DNA from: Thermogemmatispora tikiterensis
GTDB taxonomy: Bacteria > Chloroflexota > Ktedonobacteria > Ktedonobacterales > Ktedonobacteraceae
Assembly: GCF_003268475.1 (NCBI RefSeq)
Contig: NZ_MCIF01000002.1
Location: 5,827,696 to 5,891,695, forward strand
Direction of reading: 5' to 3'
DNA: 64,000 bases
The position numbers were made by a program, and so were the translations under genes. Numbering within the stretch: the stretch's first letter is position 1; every line of letters starts with the position of its first letter. The notes under the pieces are model-generated. The model ran no database searches. It was not told where the DNA came from and was given only the letters and a program-made list of their open reading frames with translations. Of this stretch, positions 25,007-33,878 are shown piece by piece.

Positions 25007-26313
25007 GGACGCGGCAGGGTCTCGCGCATAAGCAGGGCGGCGAGGACGCCCGAGAGGAAGGTGAGCAGGGCAACCAGGCCGATGGCCCAGGGAATCGAGA
25101 GTAGATCGGCCAGTAGTCCGGCCAGGAGGCCCCCGACGGCATAGCCGCTGTCGCGCCAGAGACGGTAGACGCCGACCGCTGAGGCGCGCCAGTCGGGCGG
25201 GGTGACGTCGCTGACGGCGGCCAGGAGGGTCGGGTAGACGAGAGCGGTGCCACTGCCCAGGAGGATGGCCCCCAGGAGCCAGGGCCAGAAGCCGCGTGTG
25301 AGCAGCATCAGGGCCAGACCAATGGCCTGGACCCACATCCCCGCACTGATCATCCCCTTGCGTCCCAGGTGATCCGAGAAGGCTCCTGTCAGGAGCTGGC
25401 CCGCGCCCCAGACGGCGGGATAGGCGGCGACCAGCCAGCCGATGTGAGCGGCATCGAGGCCGGCGGCGGCGAAGTAGAGCGGGAAGAGGCCCCAGGAGAG
25501 GCCATCGTTGAGATTATTGACCAGGCCCGCCTGACTGATGGCCAGCAGGGTGCGATCGCGCCAGGAGACGTGTGCCACGATCTGCCAGAAGCTCAGTGCG
25601 GGCTGCGCCTGAGCCTGGCCCGGCTCTGTCTCCTCGGCGGCGCGTTGCTGCAGCTCCCTGGCCTCCTGGCGGGCGTGCCCCTGCGATTCGCGGGCGCCGA
25701 AGAGTGAGAGCAGCAGGCCGCAGAGGGCGAGCAGGGTGCCCAGCAGGAAGGGCTGGGGACGCAGGGCGTAGGTGGCGGCCAGGTAGCCAGCGGCCAGGGC
25801 GGCCCCGGAGACAGCCAGGTAGCCCGCTGCCTCGTTGAGGCCCATCGCCAGGCCGCGCCGCCGCGGTCCCACCAGGTCGATTTTCATGATGACGGTGGTT
25901 GACCAGCACAGGCCCTGGTTGATGCCCAGCAGGACGTTGGCGAAGACGACCCAGCCCCAGTTAGGTGCGATGATGATGAGCGGCGGGACCAGCAGGCCGA
26001 CGAGCCAGCCGGCGACGAGGATGCGCTTACGTCCGTAGCGGTCGCCCAGGTGGCCCGCCAGCAGGTTGGCCAGGGCCTTGACGAGGCCGAAGCTGATCAG
26101 AAAGGAGAGAATCGCCGTCTTGGAGGCCAGGCCAAAGTCGTGGGCGGCCAGCAGCGGCAGGATGGTGCGTTCGATGCCGACAAGCGAGCCGACGAAGGCG
26201 TTGATGATGACGAGCAGGGTGAATTGCGGCCAGTTGGCGCGCAGGCCCAGCTGAGGCGCCTCTGATTGGAGATGCTGTCTCTGGCCGGCTGGGTGCTTAA
26301 AGCCTGACTGCAC
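24940..26313 (-). CDS. MFS transporter in sulfur operon
   Basis: 457 residues, twelve predicted helices with a long hydrophilic central loop (near residues 205-240). The A-motif AGHLGDRYGRKRILV after helix 2 and its repeat GAFSDHLGRKGMI in the second half are clear. The start is GTG at 26313, 10 bases after AGGAGG, overlapping the preceding gene's stop by 17 bases, so it is translationally coupled to the rhodanese-MBL gene. It may move a sulfur compound or another stressor; the direction and substrate cannot be read from the sequence. Confidence 0.85.
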   Translation of the reverse strand: MQSGFKHPAGQRQHLQSEAPQLGLRANWPQFTLLVIINAFVGSLVGIERTILPLLAAHDFGLASKTAILSFLISFGLVKALANLLAGHLGDRYGRKRILVAGWLVGLLVPPLIIIAPNWGWVVFANVLLGINQGLCWSTTVIMKIDLVGPRRRGLAMGLNEAAGYLAVSGAALAAGYLAATYALRPQPFLLGTLLALCGLLLSLFGARESQGHARQEARELQQRAAEETEPGQAQAQPALSFWQIVAHVSWRDRTLLAISQAGLVNNLNDGLSWGLFPLYFAAAGLDAAHIGWLVAAYPAVWGAGQLLTGAFSDHLGRKGMISAGMWVQAIGLALMLLTRGFWPWLLGAILLGSGTALVYPTLLAAVSDVTPPDWRASAVGVYRLWRDSGYAVGGLLAGLLADLLSIPWAIGLVALLTFLSGVLAALLMRETLPRPQSAPVAPAPPLSSHNAASSPP

Positions 26314-27463
26314 AGCGATTGGGTCCTCCTTCTAGTTCTTCGGGTGGGATGGCGGGCCAGTCTCCGCTTTCGTTAGCGGCGATGATCTCCTGATAGTGGG
26401 CTGGTGGCGTGGGCAGGTTGCTGAGCATCTGGGTGCTGAAGACGGCGGGCGATGCCAGGAGTGGGACCAGCCAGGTGCGTACGGCGGCCAGGGTGGTCAG
26501 GACGGGCTGGCCGTCGAAGGGCAGCGGGCGTGCGCTGTGGGCGGCCAGTAAGATGGTGTTGTCGGGCAGCGTGAGCAGGTGCTGCAGGCTGGCGTAGAGC
26601 ATCTCGGCGCGGCGGCGGGCCTCCTCGGTGTCGGCGTCGAGATCTGGGCGTCCCAGGCCCTCGGGAAAGAGGGTGTCGCCGCTGAAGAGCAGGGCTGGTG
26701 TCCCCGGGGGGCCGGGCAGCAGATAGCAGGTGCTCTCGGGCGTGTGGCCGGGCGTGCGCAGGGCCTGCAGGTGCAGGCGCCCGATGGCGAGCTGCTGGCC
26801 ATCAGCGACGGGGATGAAGGGAAAGGCGACGCGCTGCTGAGCGGGCAGCAGCAGGCTGGCCCCGCAGCTCTCTGCCAGGGCGCGGGCCCGCGAGAGGTGA
26901 TCGGCGTGGATGTGCGTTTCGAGGACAGCGGTGATCTGCCAGCCGCGCTGCCGGGCTTGTTGCTGGTAGACGGCGGGATCGAGGGCCGGGTCGAGGACGA
27001 GGGCGGCGGTGCCGTCGCTGATGAGGTAGGAGAGGCAGCCTTTGCCGGTACGCCGGATCTGGATGACGTGCCGCTGCTCTGGCGCTTGCGCTCTGCGGGC
27101 AGCTTCCGGCTGCCCGCAGACCCCAGGATCGGGCAGGACGGGGGCCGTGTTCCAGGCCAGGCTCCAGGCGCGCATGCCTCCCTCCAGGGAGTAGGCGGTG
27201 AAGCCGCGGGCGGTGAGGAGGGCGGCGGCGCGCTGGCTGACCTGGCCGGCCTCGCAGACGGTGACGACGGGCCGGTCCGCCGGTAGCTCTAGCTCTTCCA
27301 GTCCGCCTGTCTGGCCGGACTTGAGGGCCTCGTAGGCATCAAGGTGCTGGCTACCGGGGATCGACCAGGCAGCGTAGGCGGAGGCGGGTCGCACATCAAG
27401 GATGGTCACGGGCAGGCCGCTCTCCAGCCAGGTGCGCAGGGTTTCGACGCTCACACTTGCCAT
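26297..27463 (-). CDS. Rhodanese / persulfide dioxygenase-like metallo-beta-lactamase fusion
   Basis: 388 residues. Residues 1-110 form a rhodanese domain with the loop VCEAGQVS, followed from about 135 by a metallo-beta-lactamase fold of the ETHE1 type: ETHIHADHLS (His, His, Asp, His metal ligands), TPGHTPEST and FSGDTLFPEGLGRPDL. Such enzymes oxidise glutathione- or other persulfides to sulfite, and the rhodanese domain hands over sulfane sulfur. In most fusions the rhodanese domain is C-terminal; here it comes first. ATG at 27463 lies 9 bases after AAAGGAG and overlaps the ArsR-rhodanese gene by 13 bases. Confidence 0.88.
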   Translation of the reverse strand: MASVSVETLRTWLESGLPVTILDVRPASAYAAWSIPGSQHLDAYEALKSGQTGGLEELELPADRPVVTVCEAGQVSQRAAALLTARGFTAYSLEGGMRAWSLAWNTAPVLPDPGVCGQPEAARRAQAPEQRHVIQIRRTGKGCLSYLISDGTAALVLDPALDPAVYQQQARQRGWQITAVLETHIHADHLSRARALAESCGASLLLPAQQRVAFPFIPVADGQQLAIGRLHLQALRTPGHTPESTCYLLPGPPGTPALLFSGDTLFPEGLGRPDLDADTEEARRRAEMLYASLQHLLTLPDNTILLAAHSARPLPFDGQPVLTTLAAVRTWLVPLLASPAVFSTQMLSNLPTPPAHYQEIIAANESGDWPAIPPEELEGGPNRCAVRL

Positions 27464-28155
27464 GAGAAGTCGCTCCTTTCCTCGATCAGGGGAAGGCCAC
27501 GTTCTTGCCATTCGGGGACGCCGACTTCCAGGCGCCAGGCGCGAAAGCCGTGGGCGCGCAGGAGGGCGACGGCTTCGTCGGCGAAGACGCAATAGGGGCC
27601 GCGGCAGTAGGCGATGATCTCGCAGTCGCGGGGCAGCTCGCTCAGGTGGGTTGCCAGCTCGGCGACGGGCAGCGAGCGCGCCTGTGGCAGGTGGGCGCTG
27701 GCGTATTCGTCGCGGGGGCGCACGTCGAGCAGCAGGGCGCGCCCGGTGTTGAGCAGCTCAAGGGCGGCGTCGATGCTGAGGGCGGGCCAGTGGCGGCGCT
27801 CGGGTAGCCAGGTCGTGACGAGCTGCTCTAGCTCGGCCAGGTGGGCTTCGCCGGTGCGTCGCAGGGCCAGCCAGAGGCGTGCGACTTCGCCAGAGGCCAG
27901 GCGATAACGCCGGTGACGTCCGCGGCGCCGTACGTCGACGAGCCGCGCCGCGTGGAGAATCTGCAGGTGCTGGGAGACGGTGGCCACGGGCAGGGTGGTC
28001 TCGCGGGCCAGCTCTTCGACGCTGCGCTCGCTCTGGGCGAGCAGGTCGAGCAGCTCCAGTCGGTGGGGGCTGGCCAGGGCTTTGCCGATGCGCGCCAGTT
28101 GTTCGTAGAGCTGGTCTTTAAAGGCTCGCTTGCTTTCAGAGCGCTGATATTCCAT
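27451..28155 (-). CDS. ArsR-family HTH regulator fused to a rhodanese domain
   Basis: 234 residues. The first 100 residues are an ArsR winged helix (ALASPHRLELLDLLAQSER, TLPVATVSQHLQILHAARLV); residues 120-230 are a rhodanese domain with the Cys loop AYCRGPYCV. There is no cysteine in the ArsR part, so unlike SqrR or BigR any sulfur sensing should use the rhodanese cysteines. It probably represses its own operon and is released by persulfide. The start at 28155 is the best candidate; a longer frame up to 28431 would run across the operator region. The AT-rich palindrome at 28357-28376 is a likely binding site. Confidence 0.88.
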   Translation of the reverse strand: MEYQRSESKRAFKDQLYEQLARIGKALASPHRLELLDLLAQSERSVEELARETTLPVATVSQHLQILHAARLVDVRRRGRHRRYRLASGEVARLWLALRRTGEAHLAELEQLVTTWLPERRHWPALSIDAALELLNTGRALLLDVRPRDEYASAHLPQARSLPVAELATHLSELPRDCEIIAYCRGPYCVFADEAVALLRAHGFRAWRLEVGVPEWQERGLPLIEERSDFSWQV

Positions 28156-28356
28156 GCCGATCTCTGCTCTCCTCTTCTTTTCTCTCTCTGTTATGCTCTT
28201 CGCTCTTCTCCTGGGTTCGCTGGTCTGCTGGCTGAGGCGAGCGGCGCGCCGTTGTTGGTGGGCCTGGCTCTGTGCTTGACTCAGTTGTCTCTGGCTGTCT
28301 GATTGTCTGGTCACCGGCTTTTCTGCGCCAGGCGTTGCTCTCTTCGATAGATTGAT

Positions 28357-28376
28357 ATTCAATAGAATAATTGAAT
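28357..28376. promoter_or_regulatory. ArsR-type operator of the sulfur operon
   Basis: ATTCAAT, AGAATA, ATTGAAT is a perfect 7-base inverted repeat with 6 bases between the arms, AT-rich and about 200 bases upstream of the ArsR-rhodanese start. This form is common for ArsR-family sites. The long leader between the site and the start holds no gene that I can support. Confidence 0.6.
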
Positions 28377-28539
28377 GATTGAGAGATGTCAAGGGTAGGG
28401 TAGCAGGCCAGGCAGGGGCGAGGAGCTTCAAGCCTGGAGCGGACGGGGCAGGCTTACTGACCTGGATTACGGCTAGCGGTTCTTAGGTGTAGTCAAGCGG
28501 CTGCAGACTCGGGCAGGCAAAAGAGGCATACTGACGATA

Positions 28540-29683
28540 TTTTCAATCCCCAAGTGGGGAGACAAGCATTCTGACGTGGAGGCCTTGCTCCTGATCGGGG
28601 CGTTCTGGCTCTTTCAATCCCCAGGCGGGCAGGACAAGCATTCTAACGCGATGATGGGAGCACCGGTAAGGTCCATCTCTTCGTCTTTCAATCCCCAAGC
28701 GGGCAAGACAAGCATCCTGACGTGGTGATCGGCCAGCAGCTCTTTGCAGTCGAAATCGTTTCAATCCCAAAGCGGGCAGGACAAGCATTCTGACTCTAAG
28801 GTAATAACAATCAGTATTGATTACAATTTAGTTTCAATCCCAAAGCGGGCAGGACAAGCATTCTGACCGAGAAGAGCTGGCCGAGTTTATCGATCAGGTA
28901 TTTCGGTTTCAATCCCAAAGCGGGCAGGACAAGCATTCTGACCCTCAGAGATGTTTTTGGATCACCGCGCCATCATTGAGTTTCAATCCCAAAGCGGGCA
29001 GGACAAGCATTCTGACTCAGCCCGCCCAAGGCCGCCCTAGCCAACCAGCCTCGTTTCAATCCCAAAGCGGGCAGGACAAGCATTCTGACATACGTGCATG
29101 TGGCAGGGTCAGGCAATAACGTCATGTTTCAATCCCAAAGCGGGCAGGACAAGCATTCTGACTGTCGCGCGCCACAGGCAGCCCCTGGGAGTACCACCAG
29201 GTTTCAATCCCAAAGCGGGCAGGACAAGCATTCTGACAGAAGGAGGAGCAGTCCTTCTGGCCGGATGACCTGGTCGTTTCAATCCCAAAGCGGGCAGGAC
29301 AAGCATTCTGACGGACGAACGCCGGCAGGCGTGGCAGCTGCCTGTCATGTTTCAATCCCAAAGCGGGCAGGACAAGCATTCTGACCCAGGCTCTTGGGCG
29401 GCTTCGTGCAGGCGGCCTCAGGTTTCAATCCCAAAGCGGGCAGGACAAGCATTCTGACGTAGTCTGATTTTCTGCAAGGGCTAGCGCTTCATCGTTTCAA
29501 TCCCAAAGCGGGCAGGACAAGCATTCTGACGAACTCCCCTCCCCTCATGAGCATTTCGGGCGCGGCAGAGTTTCAATCCCAAAGCGGGCAGGACAAGCAT
29601 TCTGACCAAAAATGATGCAACTACTTCACCATGAGTCAGTAGAATCGTTTCAATCCCAAAGCGGGCAGGACAAGCATTCTGAC
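28540..29683 (-). CRISPR. CRISPR array, 16 repeats and 15 spacers, no cas genes in window
   Basis: Repeats are 37 bases long, spacers 35-40. On the minus strand the repeat begins GTCAGAATGCTTG and ends GGGATTGAAAC; the ATTGAAAC end fixes the transcription direction as minus. Thirteen repeats (28758-29683) are identical. The three at the low-coordinate end (28540-28575, 28611-28647, 28685-28721) have several substitutions, as expected for the leader-distal end, so the leader is at 29684 and beyond. The repeat form fits type I or III systems. No cas gene is present in the window, so the effector must lie elsewhere or be absent. Short look-alikes of the repeat end (GGGCAGG followed by ACTGAC) at 28447-28463 and 28511-28535 may be decayed repeats. 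Confidence 0.97.
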
Positions 29684-29923
29684 GGTACCCCCTCTAGAGT
29701 AGCATTACAAGCGGCCTCAGTCAAGCCTTTTCGATGATCCCAAGAAAACGGTCATAAGTGACCGCTTTTGCGCGGTCATGATGCCAGCCAGAATCGGCCT
29801 GAGACCGCCTGCAAAGCCATTCGAGGATCGCTGCGTGAAAACTCGGCAACTGAGATCCTCGAAGCGAACGGCGTGAGCGGCAAAAGAGGCTCATCCCCTC
29901 TACCAGCAGCCGAAGGAGCAGCA
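29684..29923 (-). other. CRISPR leader region with nested hairpins
   Basis: This stretch directly upstream (minus strand) of the newest repeat should contain the leader. It holds three alternating half-sites: GGTCA at 29750-29754, TGACCGC at 29759-29765 and GCGGTCA at 29772-29778, which can form two exclusive hairpins. A separate perfect 10-base inverted repeat, TTCGAGGATC (29820-29829) with GATCCTCGAA (29854-29863), follows. No gene is supported here. Confidence 0.5.
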
Positions 29924-30424
29924 TCAGCAGAGAGGAGCTACACCGGCACCGACTCGCCCTGCTACCGACCATCTCCGGCCTCCAGCGCCAGCCCGCTGGC
30001 CGACGAAGCCAGACCCTGACCTGAGTACACAGGGGAGAGAGACGCAGACCCCGTCGCCTTCGGCCAGACCCGCCGTCGGCATTGAGATCGAGCTGCCCAC
30101 TGCCAACGGCGATCTCATCGTACTCTCGCTCTCGGCAGCGGATACCTGGCCTCCAGCGCGCGGCAAGAGCAGGGCCAGGCTACCAGCAACGTCCGCCGGC
30201 GCTCCCAGCGATCGACTCCCCACCCCAACCAGGGGACCGAGCAGCACATCGGGCAGAGCCGTCGCCAGAAAGAGCGCTCCCGTTGCCAGCATCGAAGCCC
30301 TGCGGCGGTAGACAGCCAGCGGCAGCCCGATCAGCAGCAGCCAGGTGCTCATCAGCGAGATCAATGCCGCCAGCCAGCGGAGACCGAAGGCGCGCCGGCG
30401 TAAGGAGGTAGATAAGAGTGTCAT
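29924..30424 (-). pseudogene. Frameshifted remnant of an MFS exporter gene
   Basis: The first 65 codons from the ATG at 30424 encode the start of an MFS_3-type exporter: a basic N-terminus, helix 1 (ALISLMSTWLLLIGLPLAVY) and helix 2 (ATGALFLATALPDVLLGPLV). The expected loop motif DRWERRR is present, but in another frame, after a one-base change in the run near 30216-30226. The following hydrophobic stretch SLALLLP returns to the first frame, and further downstream no normal membrane helices appear. An intact transporter would be about 400 residues. GGAG lies 7 bases before the ATG, so the start was once functional. Confidence 0.7.
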
Positions 30425-30514
30425 CCGTTCGCTCCATCCATGCATGCTCTCCAGGGATATAAGTCAAGACTGCTGCGGCATAAGTAGAGGCTCCTGTAGA
30501 GGGAGCGAGATCAC

Positions 30515-30543
30515 TTGTCAAGCGATATTCTGTCCTGTTATCC
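30515..30543 (+). promoter_or_regulatory. Possible promoter of the methyltransferase gene
   Basis: TTGTCA at 30515-30520 and TTATCC at 30538-30543 are 17 bases apart, in an otherwise geneless stretch of 235 bases. The -10 box is weak; inferred only. Confidence 0.35.
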
Positions 30544-30660
30544 TACAGAAAGGAAGCAAGAAGCATCAGGTCCATCCTCTATGGAAAGGGGATCGACAGG
30601 CCTGGGAGTGCAGTGTGGGAGCACAACCAGACGATCGAACACAAGGAAGGAGCAGTCAGC

Positions 30661-31530
30661 ATGGAGCCAAGCACTTCCAACGACGAACCGGCCCAGAGCA
30701 GCTACCCAATCGATCCCGAGCAGACCGCTGAGCTAGCGCGCCTGATGCAACAGGATCGCCTGGTGACCGAGGCGATGGGCGGCCTCTTTCCCGAAGGGCA
30801 GTCGCTCCCACCCGACGGGCAGGTTCTCGACCTGGCCTGTGGCCCTGGCGGCTGGGCCATGCAGGTTGCTTTTACCTATCCTTCTGTCGAGGTGATCGGT
30901 GTTGACCTCAGCCCTGGCGTGATCGACTATGCCCGCGCCCAGGCCCGTAGCCGCCGCCTGACCAACGTTGCCTTTGCCGTCATGGACATCAGGCAGCCGC
31001 TCACCTTCGCCGACGCCTCCTTTGACCTGATCAACGGGCGCTTCCTCTTCAGCTTCATGACGCCGACGGCCTGGTCGGCGCTGCTCGCCGAGTGTCGACG
31101 GCTCCTCAAACCCGGCGGTATCATCCGTCTCACCGAGACCGAGGGACCGCTGACAACCAGTCCTGCCACCGAGCGTCTCTTTGCCCTGGGCTACGCCGCC
31201 CTCAAGCGCGCCGGTCAGAGCTTCTCGCCCGACGGCAACCATATCGGCATTACCCCAGTGCTGCCACGGCTGTTGCGTCGGGCTGGCTTCGAGGAGGTGC
31301 GCCTGCACGCTAGCGCCGCTGAGTGGTCGCTTGAGACGCCCCTGCACTATGCGTTTTTCAAAGATGAAATGGTGGCATTAGAACTGTCACTTCCCTTTCT
31401 GAGCAAGATGGGCATGGGCAGCGAAGAGGAGCTACGCCGCCTCTATCAACAGGCTGTGGCCGAGATGCAGGCTGACGACTTCTGCGCCCTCTGGACCTGG
31501 CTCACCGTCTGGGGCCGTCGCCCCGGCTGA
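30661..31530 (+). CDS. Class I SAM-dependent methyltransferase
   Basis: 289 residues. SAM-binding motif I is VLDLACGPGGWAMQVA near residue 58, followed by EVIGVDLSPGVIDYARAQA, MDIRQPLTFADASFDLINGR and the motif LLKPGGIIRLTETEGP. This is the Methyltransf_11/25 type acting on a small molecule or lipid; the substrate is unknown. The ATG at 30661 lies 8 bases after AAGGAAGGAG. Its N-terminus is nearly the same as that of the cut gene at the left edge of the window, so the genome holds at least two close paralogues. The kinase-WD40 gene follows on the same strand after 108 bases. Confidence 0.88.
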   Translation: MEPSTSNDEPAQSSYPIDPEQTAELARLMQQDRLVTEAMGGLFPEGQSLPPDGQVLDLACGPGGWAMQVAFTYPSVEVIGVDLSPGVIDYARAQARSRRLTNVAFAVMDIRQPLTFADASFDLINGRFLFSFMTPTAWSALLAECRRLLKPGGIIRLTETEGPLTTSPATERLFALGYAALKRAGQSFSPDGNHIGITPVLPRLLRRAGFEEVRLHASAAEWSLETPLHYAFFKDEMVALELSLPFLSKMGMGSEEELRRLYQQAVAEMQADDFCALWTWLTVWGRRPG

Positions 31531-31638
31531 GCAGCAGCGCATCAGGATGAACCGTAGCAGAGAGGCAACACGAATCTGGGCGGAACTGCGGCCCAGATCG
31601 CGGTGGCCGTCCACAATCCCACATTGAAGGAGGGCCGG

Positions 31639-33756
31639 ATGAGCAGTACCTTCCCTCACGAGCGTTTCTGTGATCACTGTGGGGCGGCCAACCCGCTGGA
31701 TGCCGTGCGGTGTTGGCATTGTCAGACGCCGCTGACAGCCCCGCAGGAGGAGCCGGGGGCGGTGCTGGTTGGGCGCTATCGTCTGCTTCACGGGCTGGGC
31801 CAGGGCGGTATGGGGACGGTCTTTCTGGCCGAGGATCTGCACCTTGGGAGAAAATTGTCTGCGGTGAAGCGTCTCTACAAACGCCATCTGACTGACCAGG
31901 AAAGGGCCGTGGCCGAGCGGGCCTTTCAACAGGAGGCGGAACTGCTGGCCAGGCTGCGTCATCCCGGGCTGCCGACCATTCTCGACTACTGGAGTGAGCC
32001 GGAGGCCAGCTATCTGGTCATGGACTACATCGAGGGCGAGACCCTGGAAGCCATCCAGCAGCGGGTCCCGCAGCAGAGGCTGCCCCTGGAGCAGGTGTTA
32101 GACTGGGGCCAGCAGCTCTGCGAGGTGCTGATCTACCTGCACGAGCAGCAGCCACCGATTATTTTCCGCGACCTCAAGCCAGCCAACGTAATGCGCCGGA
32201 GCAGCGACGGGCGCCTGCTGCTGATTGACTTTGGGATTGCGCGTCACTTCAAGCCGGGCCAGACTCATGACACGCTGGTCTTTGGCTCACCCGGCTTTGC
32301 TGCACCGGAGCAATACGGGCTTGAGCAGACCACGCCGCGCAGCGATCTCTACAGTCTCGGTGCCTTGCTGCACAGCCTGCTGAGCGGGCGCGATCCCCGC
32401 CACCAACCGTTTCGTTTCGCCCCTTTGCGGCAGCTCAATCCGGAGGTTCCCGAGGAACTAGCCCGGCTCATTGCCCAGCTGGTGGAGCTGGAACCGAAGC
32501 AGCGCCCGCCATCAGCGCGCGAGGTGCTGAAGCGGCTGAAGCCACTGATCCAGCAGCCTGGAATCTCCGACGGTGAACCTTCTCAAGCGCAGCCCTCCGG
32601 CGCTTCTCCGCCAAAGCAGGCCCTGGCGCCGACGGTTCCAGCGGGGCCATTTGTTAACGTAGTGGGCCAGTCTGGTCAAAGCAACCCGGCTCACGCGCGG
32701 CGGCTGCGCCTGCTTCAGCAGCCTGGGATATCACGGCGCTCCTTGCTCGCCCTGGGCCTCGGCCTGGGCGGTGCCGTCGCTCTTCCTCTTACCATCGTCG
32801 GCATCAAAATTCTCCTCACTCAGTTGGCAAGGCAACAAACCTCTGCTGCAACAGCGAGCATCCTGGTGAATCCGCTACCTCTGCTCCTGACCTGCCGGGG
32901 GCATAACGATTGGGTGACGGCCCTGGCCTGGTCGCCAGACGGTGCCATGCTGGCCTCCGCCTCTAGTGACCGCACCGTTCGCCTCTGGGACCCCAGGCAC
33001 GGCCAGACCCTACGCGTTTATCATGGCCACCGGAGCAGCGTCCTGGCAATATCCTGGTCCTTCGATGGTATCTACATAGCCTCTGCCTCCACGGATGGTC
33101 TCATCCACGTCTGGGAAGCGAAGACCGGGCTGCCGCGGCTGAGCTACCAGGCGCATCACGGACCGGTCACTGCCCTCGCCTGGCTCAGGGAGCCGAAAAG
33201 CTCAGTCTTAGCCTCGGCGGGCGCGGATGGCCTCGTGCACATCTGGAACGGCCTTAGCGGCCAGCTCATCTTTACCTATGAGGGCCACCGCGGCAGTGTC
33301 CGCGCCCTCGCCTGGCAGCCCGGCAATAGCCTGCTTGCCTCAGCGGGCGACGATAGCACTGTCCAGATTTGGGAAGCCGTCTCAGGGAATCGCCGGCTCC
33401 TCTATCGCGGCCATCGCTGGTCGGTCACCTGTCTGGCCTGGTCGCCAGACGGTGACACAATCGCCTCCGGTGCGGCTGATACCACCGTGCAGGTCTGGGA
33501 CCCCAACAGCGGCCAGCTGCAACAGACCTATCGAGGACACCACAATACGGTCACCGGTGTGAGCTGGTCGCCCCAGGGAGGCGAGATCGCCTCGTGCTCC
33601 TATGATAACACCGTCCAAGTCTGGTACAGCTATATCGAAATGCCTCTGGAACGTGGCCAGAGCTATGCCCCCCAGGCCATTGCCTGGTCGCCAACCTCTA
33701 CCCTGATCGCCACTGGCGACCAGAATGCACTCGTAGAGATCTGGCAACCTTCCTAG
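31639..33756 (+). CDS. Zinc-ribbon Ser/Thr protein kinase with C-terminal WD40 propeller
   Basis: 705 residues. A zinc ribbon (Cys 11, 14, 25, 28: CDHC, CWHC) precedes a Hanks-type kinase with glycine loop GLGQGGMGTVFLAE, AVKRL lysine, catalytic loop FRDLKPANVM and DFG in LIDFGIARHF. The HRD His is replaced by Phe. A membrane segment (SLLALGLGLGGAVALPLTIV) follows near residue 375, then seven WD40 repeats to the C-terminus, enough for a complete propeller outside the membrane. The ATG at 31639 follows AAGGAGG closely. It likely senses a ligand or partner through the propeller and signals inside by phosphorylation. Targets are not known. Confidence 0.92.
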   Translation: MSSTFPHERFCDHCGAANPLDAVRCWHCQTPLTAPQEEPGAVLVGRYRLLHGLGQGGMGTVFLAEDLHLGRKLSAVKRLYKRHLTDQERAVAERAFQQEAELLARLRHPGLPTILDYWSEPEASYLVMDYIEGETLEAIQQRVPQQRLPLEQVLDWGQQLCEVLIYLHEQQPPIIFRDLKPANVMRRSSDGRLLLIDFGIARHFKPGQTHDTLVFGSPGFAAPEQYGLEQTTPRSDLYSLGALLHSLLSGRDPRHQPFRFAPLRQLNPEVPEELARLIAQLVELEPKQRPPSAREVLKRLKPLIQQPGISDGEPSQAQPSGASPPKQALAPTVPAGPFVNVVGQSGQSNPAHARRLRLLQQPGISRRSLLALGLGLGGAVALPLTIVGIKILLTQLARQQTSAATASILVNPLPLLLTCRGHNDWVTALAWSPDGAMLASASSDRTVRLWDPRHGQTLRVYHGHRSSVLAISWSFDGIYIASASTDGLIHVWEAKTGLPRLSYQAHHGPVTALAWLREPKSSVLASAGADGLVHIWNGLSGQLIFTYEGHRGSVRALAWQPGNSLLASAGDDSTVQIWEAVSGNRRLLYRGHRWSVTCLAWSPDGDTIASGAADTTVQVWDPNSGQLQQTYRGHHNTVTGVSWSPQGGEIASCSYDNTVQVWYSYIEMPLERGQSYAPQAIAWSPTSTLIATGDQNALVEIWQPS

Positions 33757-33782
33757 GAAACATCTCACAAACAGGCAAGCGG

Positions 33783-33827
33783 GCCACTGCCGCCGACACG
33801 GAGACAGCAGCCCGCTCTAGCAGTGGC
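33783..33827. terminator. Inverted repeat between convergent kinase and esterase genes
   Basis: GCCACTGC at 33783-33790 is the exact reverse complement of GCAGTGGC at 33820-33827, in the 122-base gap between two convergent genes. There is no T run on either side. A possible shared terminator. Confidence 0.4.
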
Positions 33828-33878
33828 GAGCAAGCAGCACTCAGCCGGCTGCTCGCCCTCCTCTCCTGGACGACCCTG

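Noticed and set aside
29109..29379. Repetitive short proteins in frames across the CRISPR array
   Set aside because: They are translations of the 37-base repeats.
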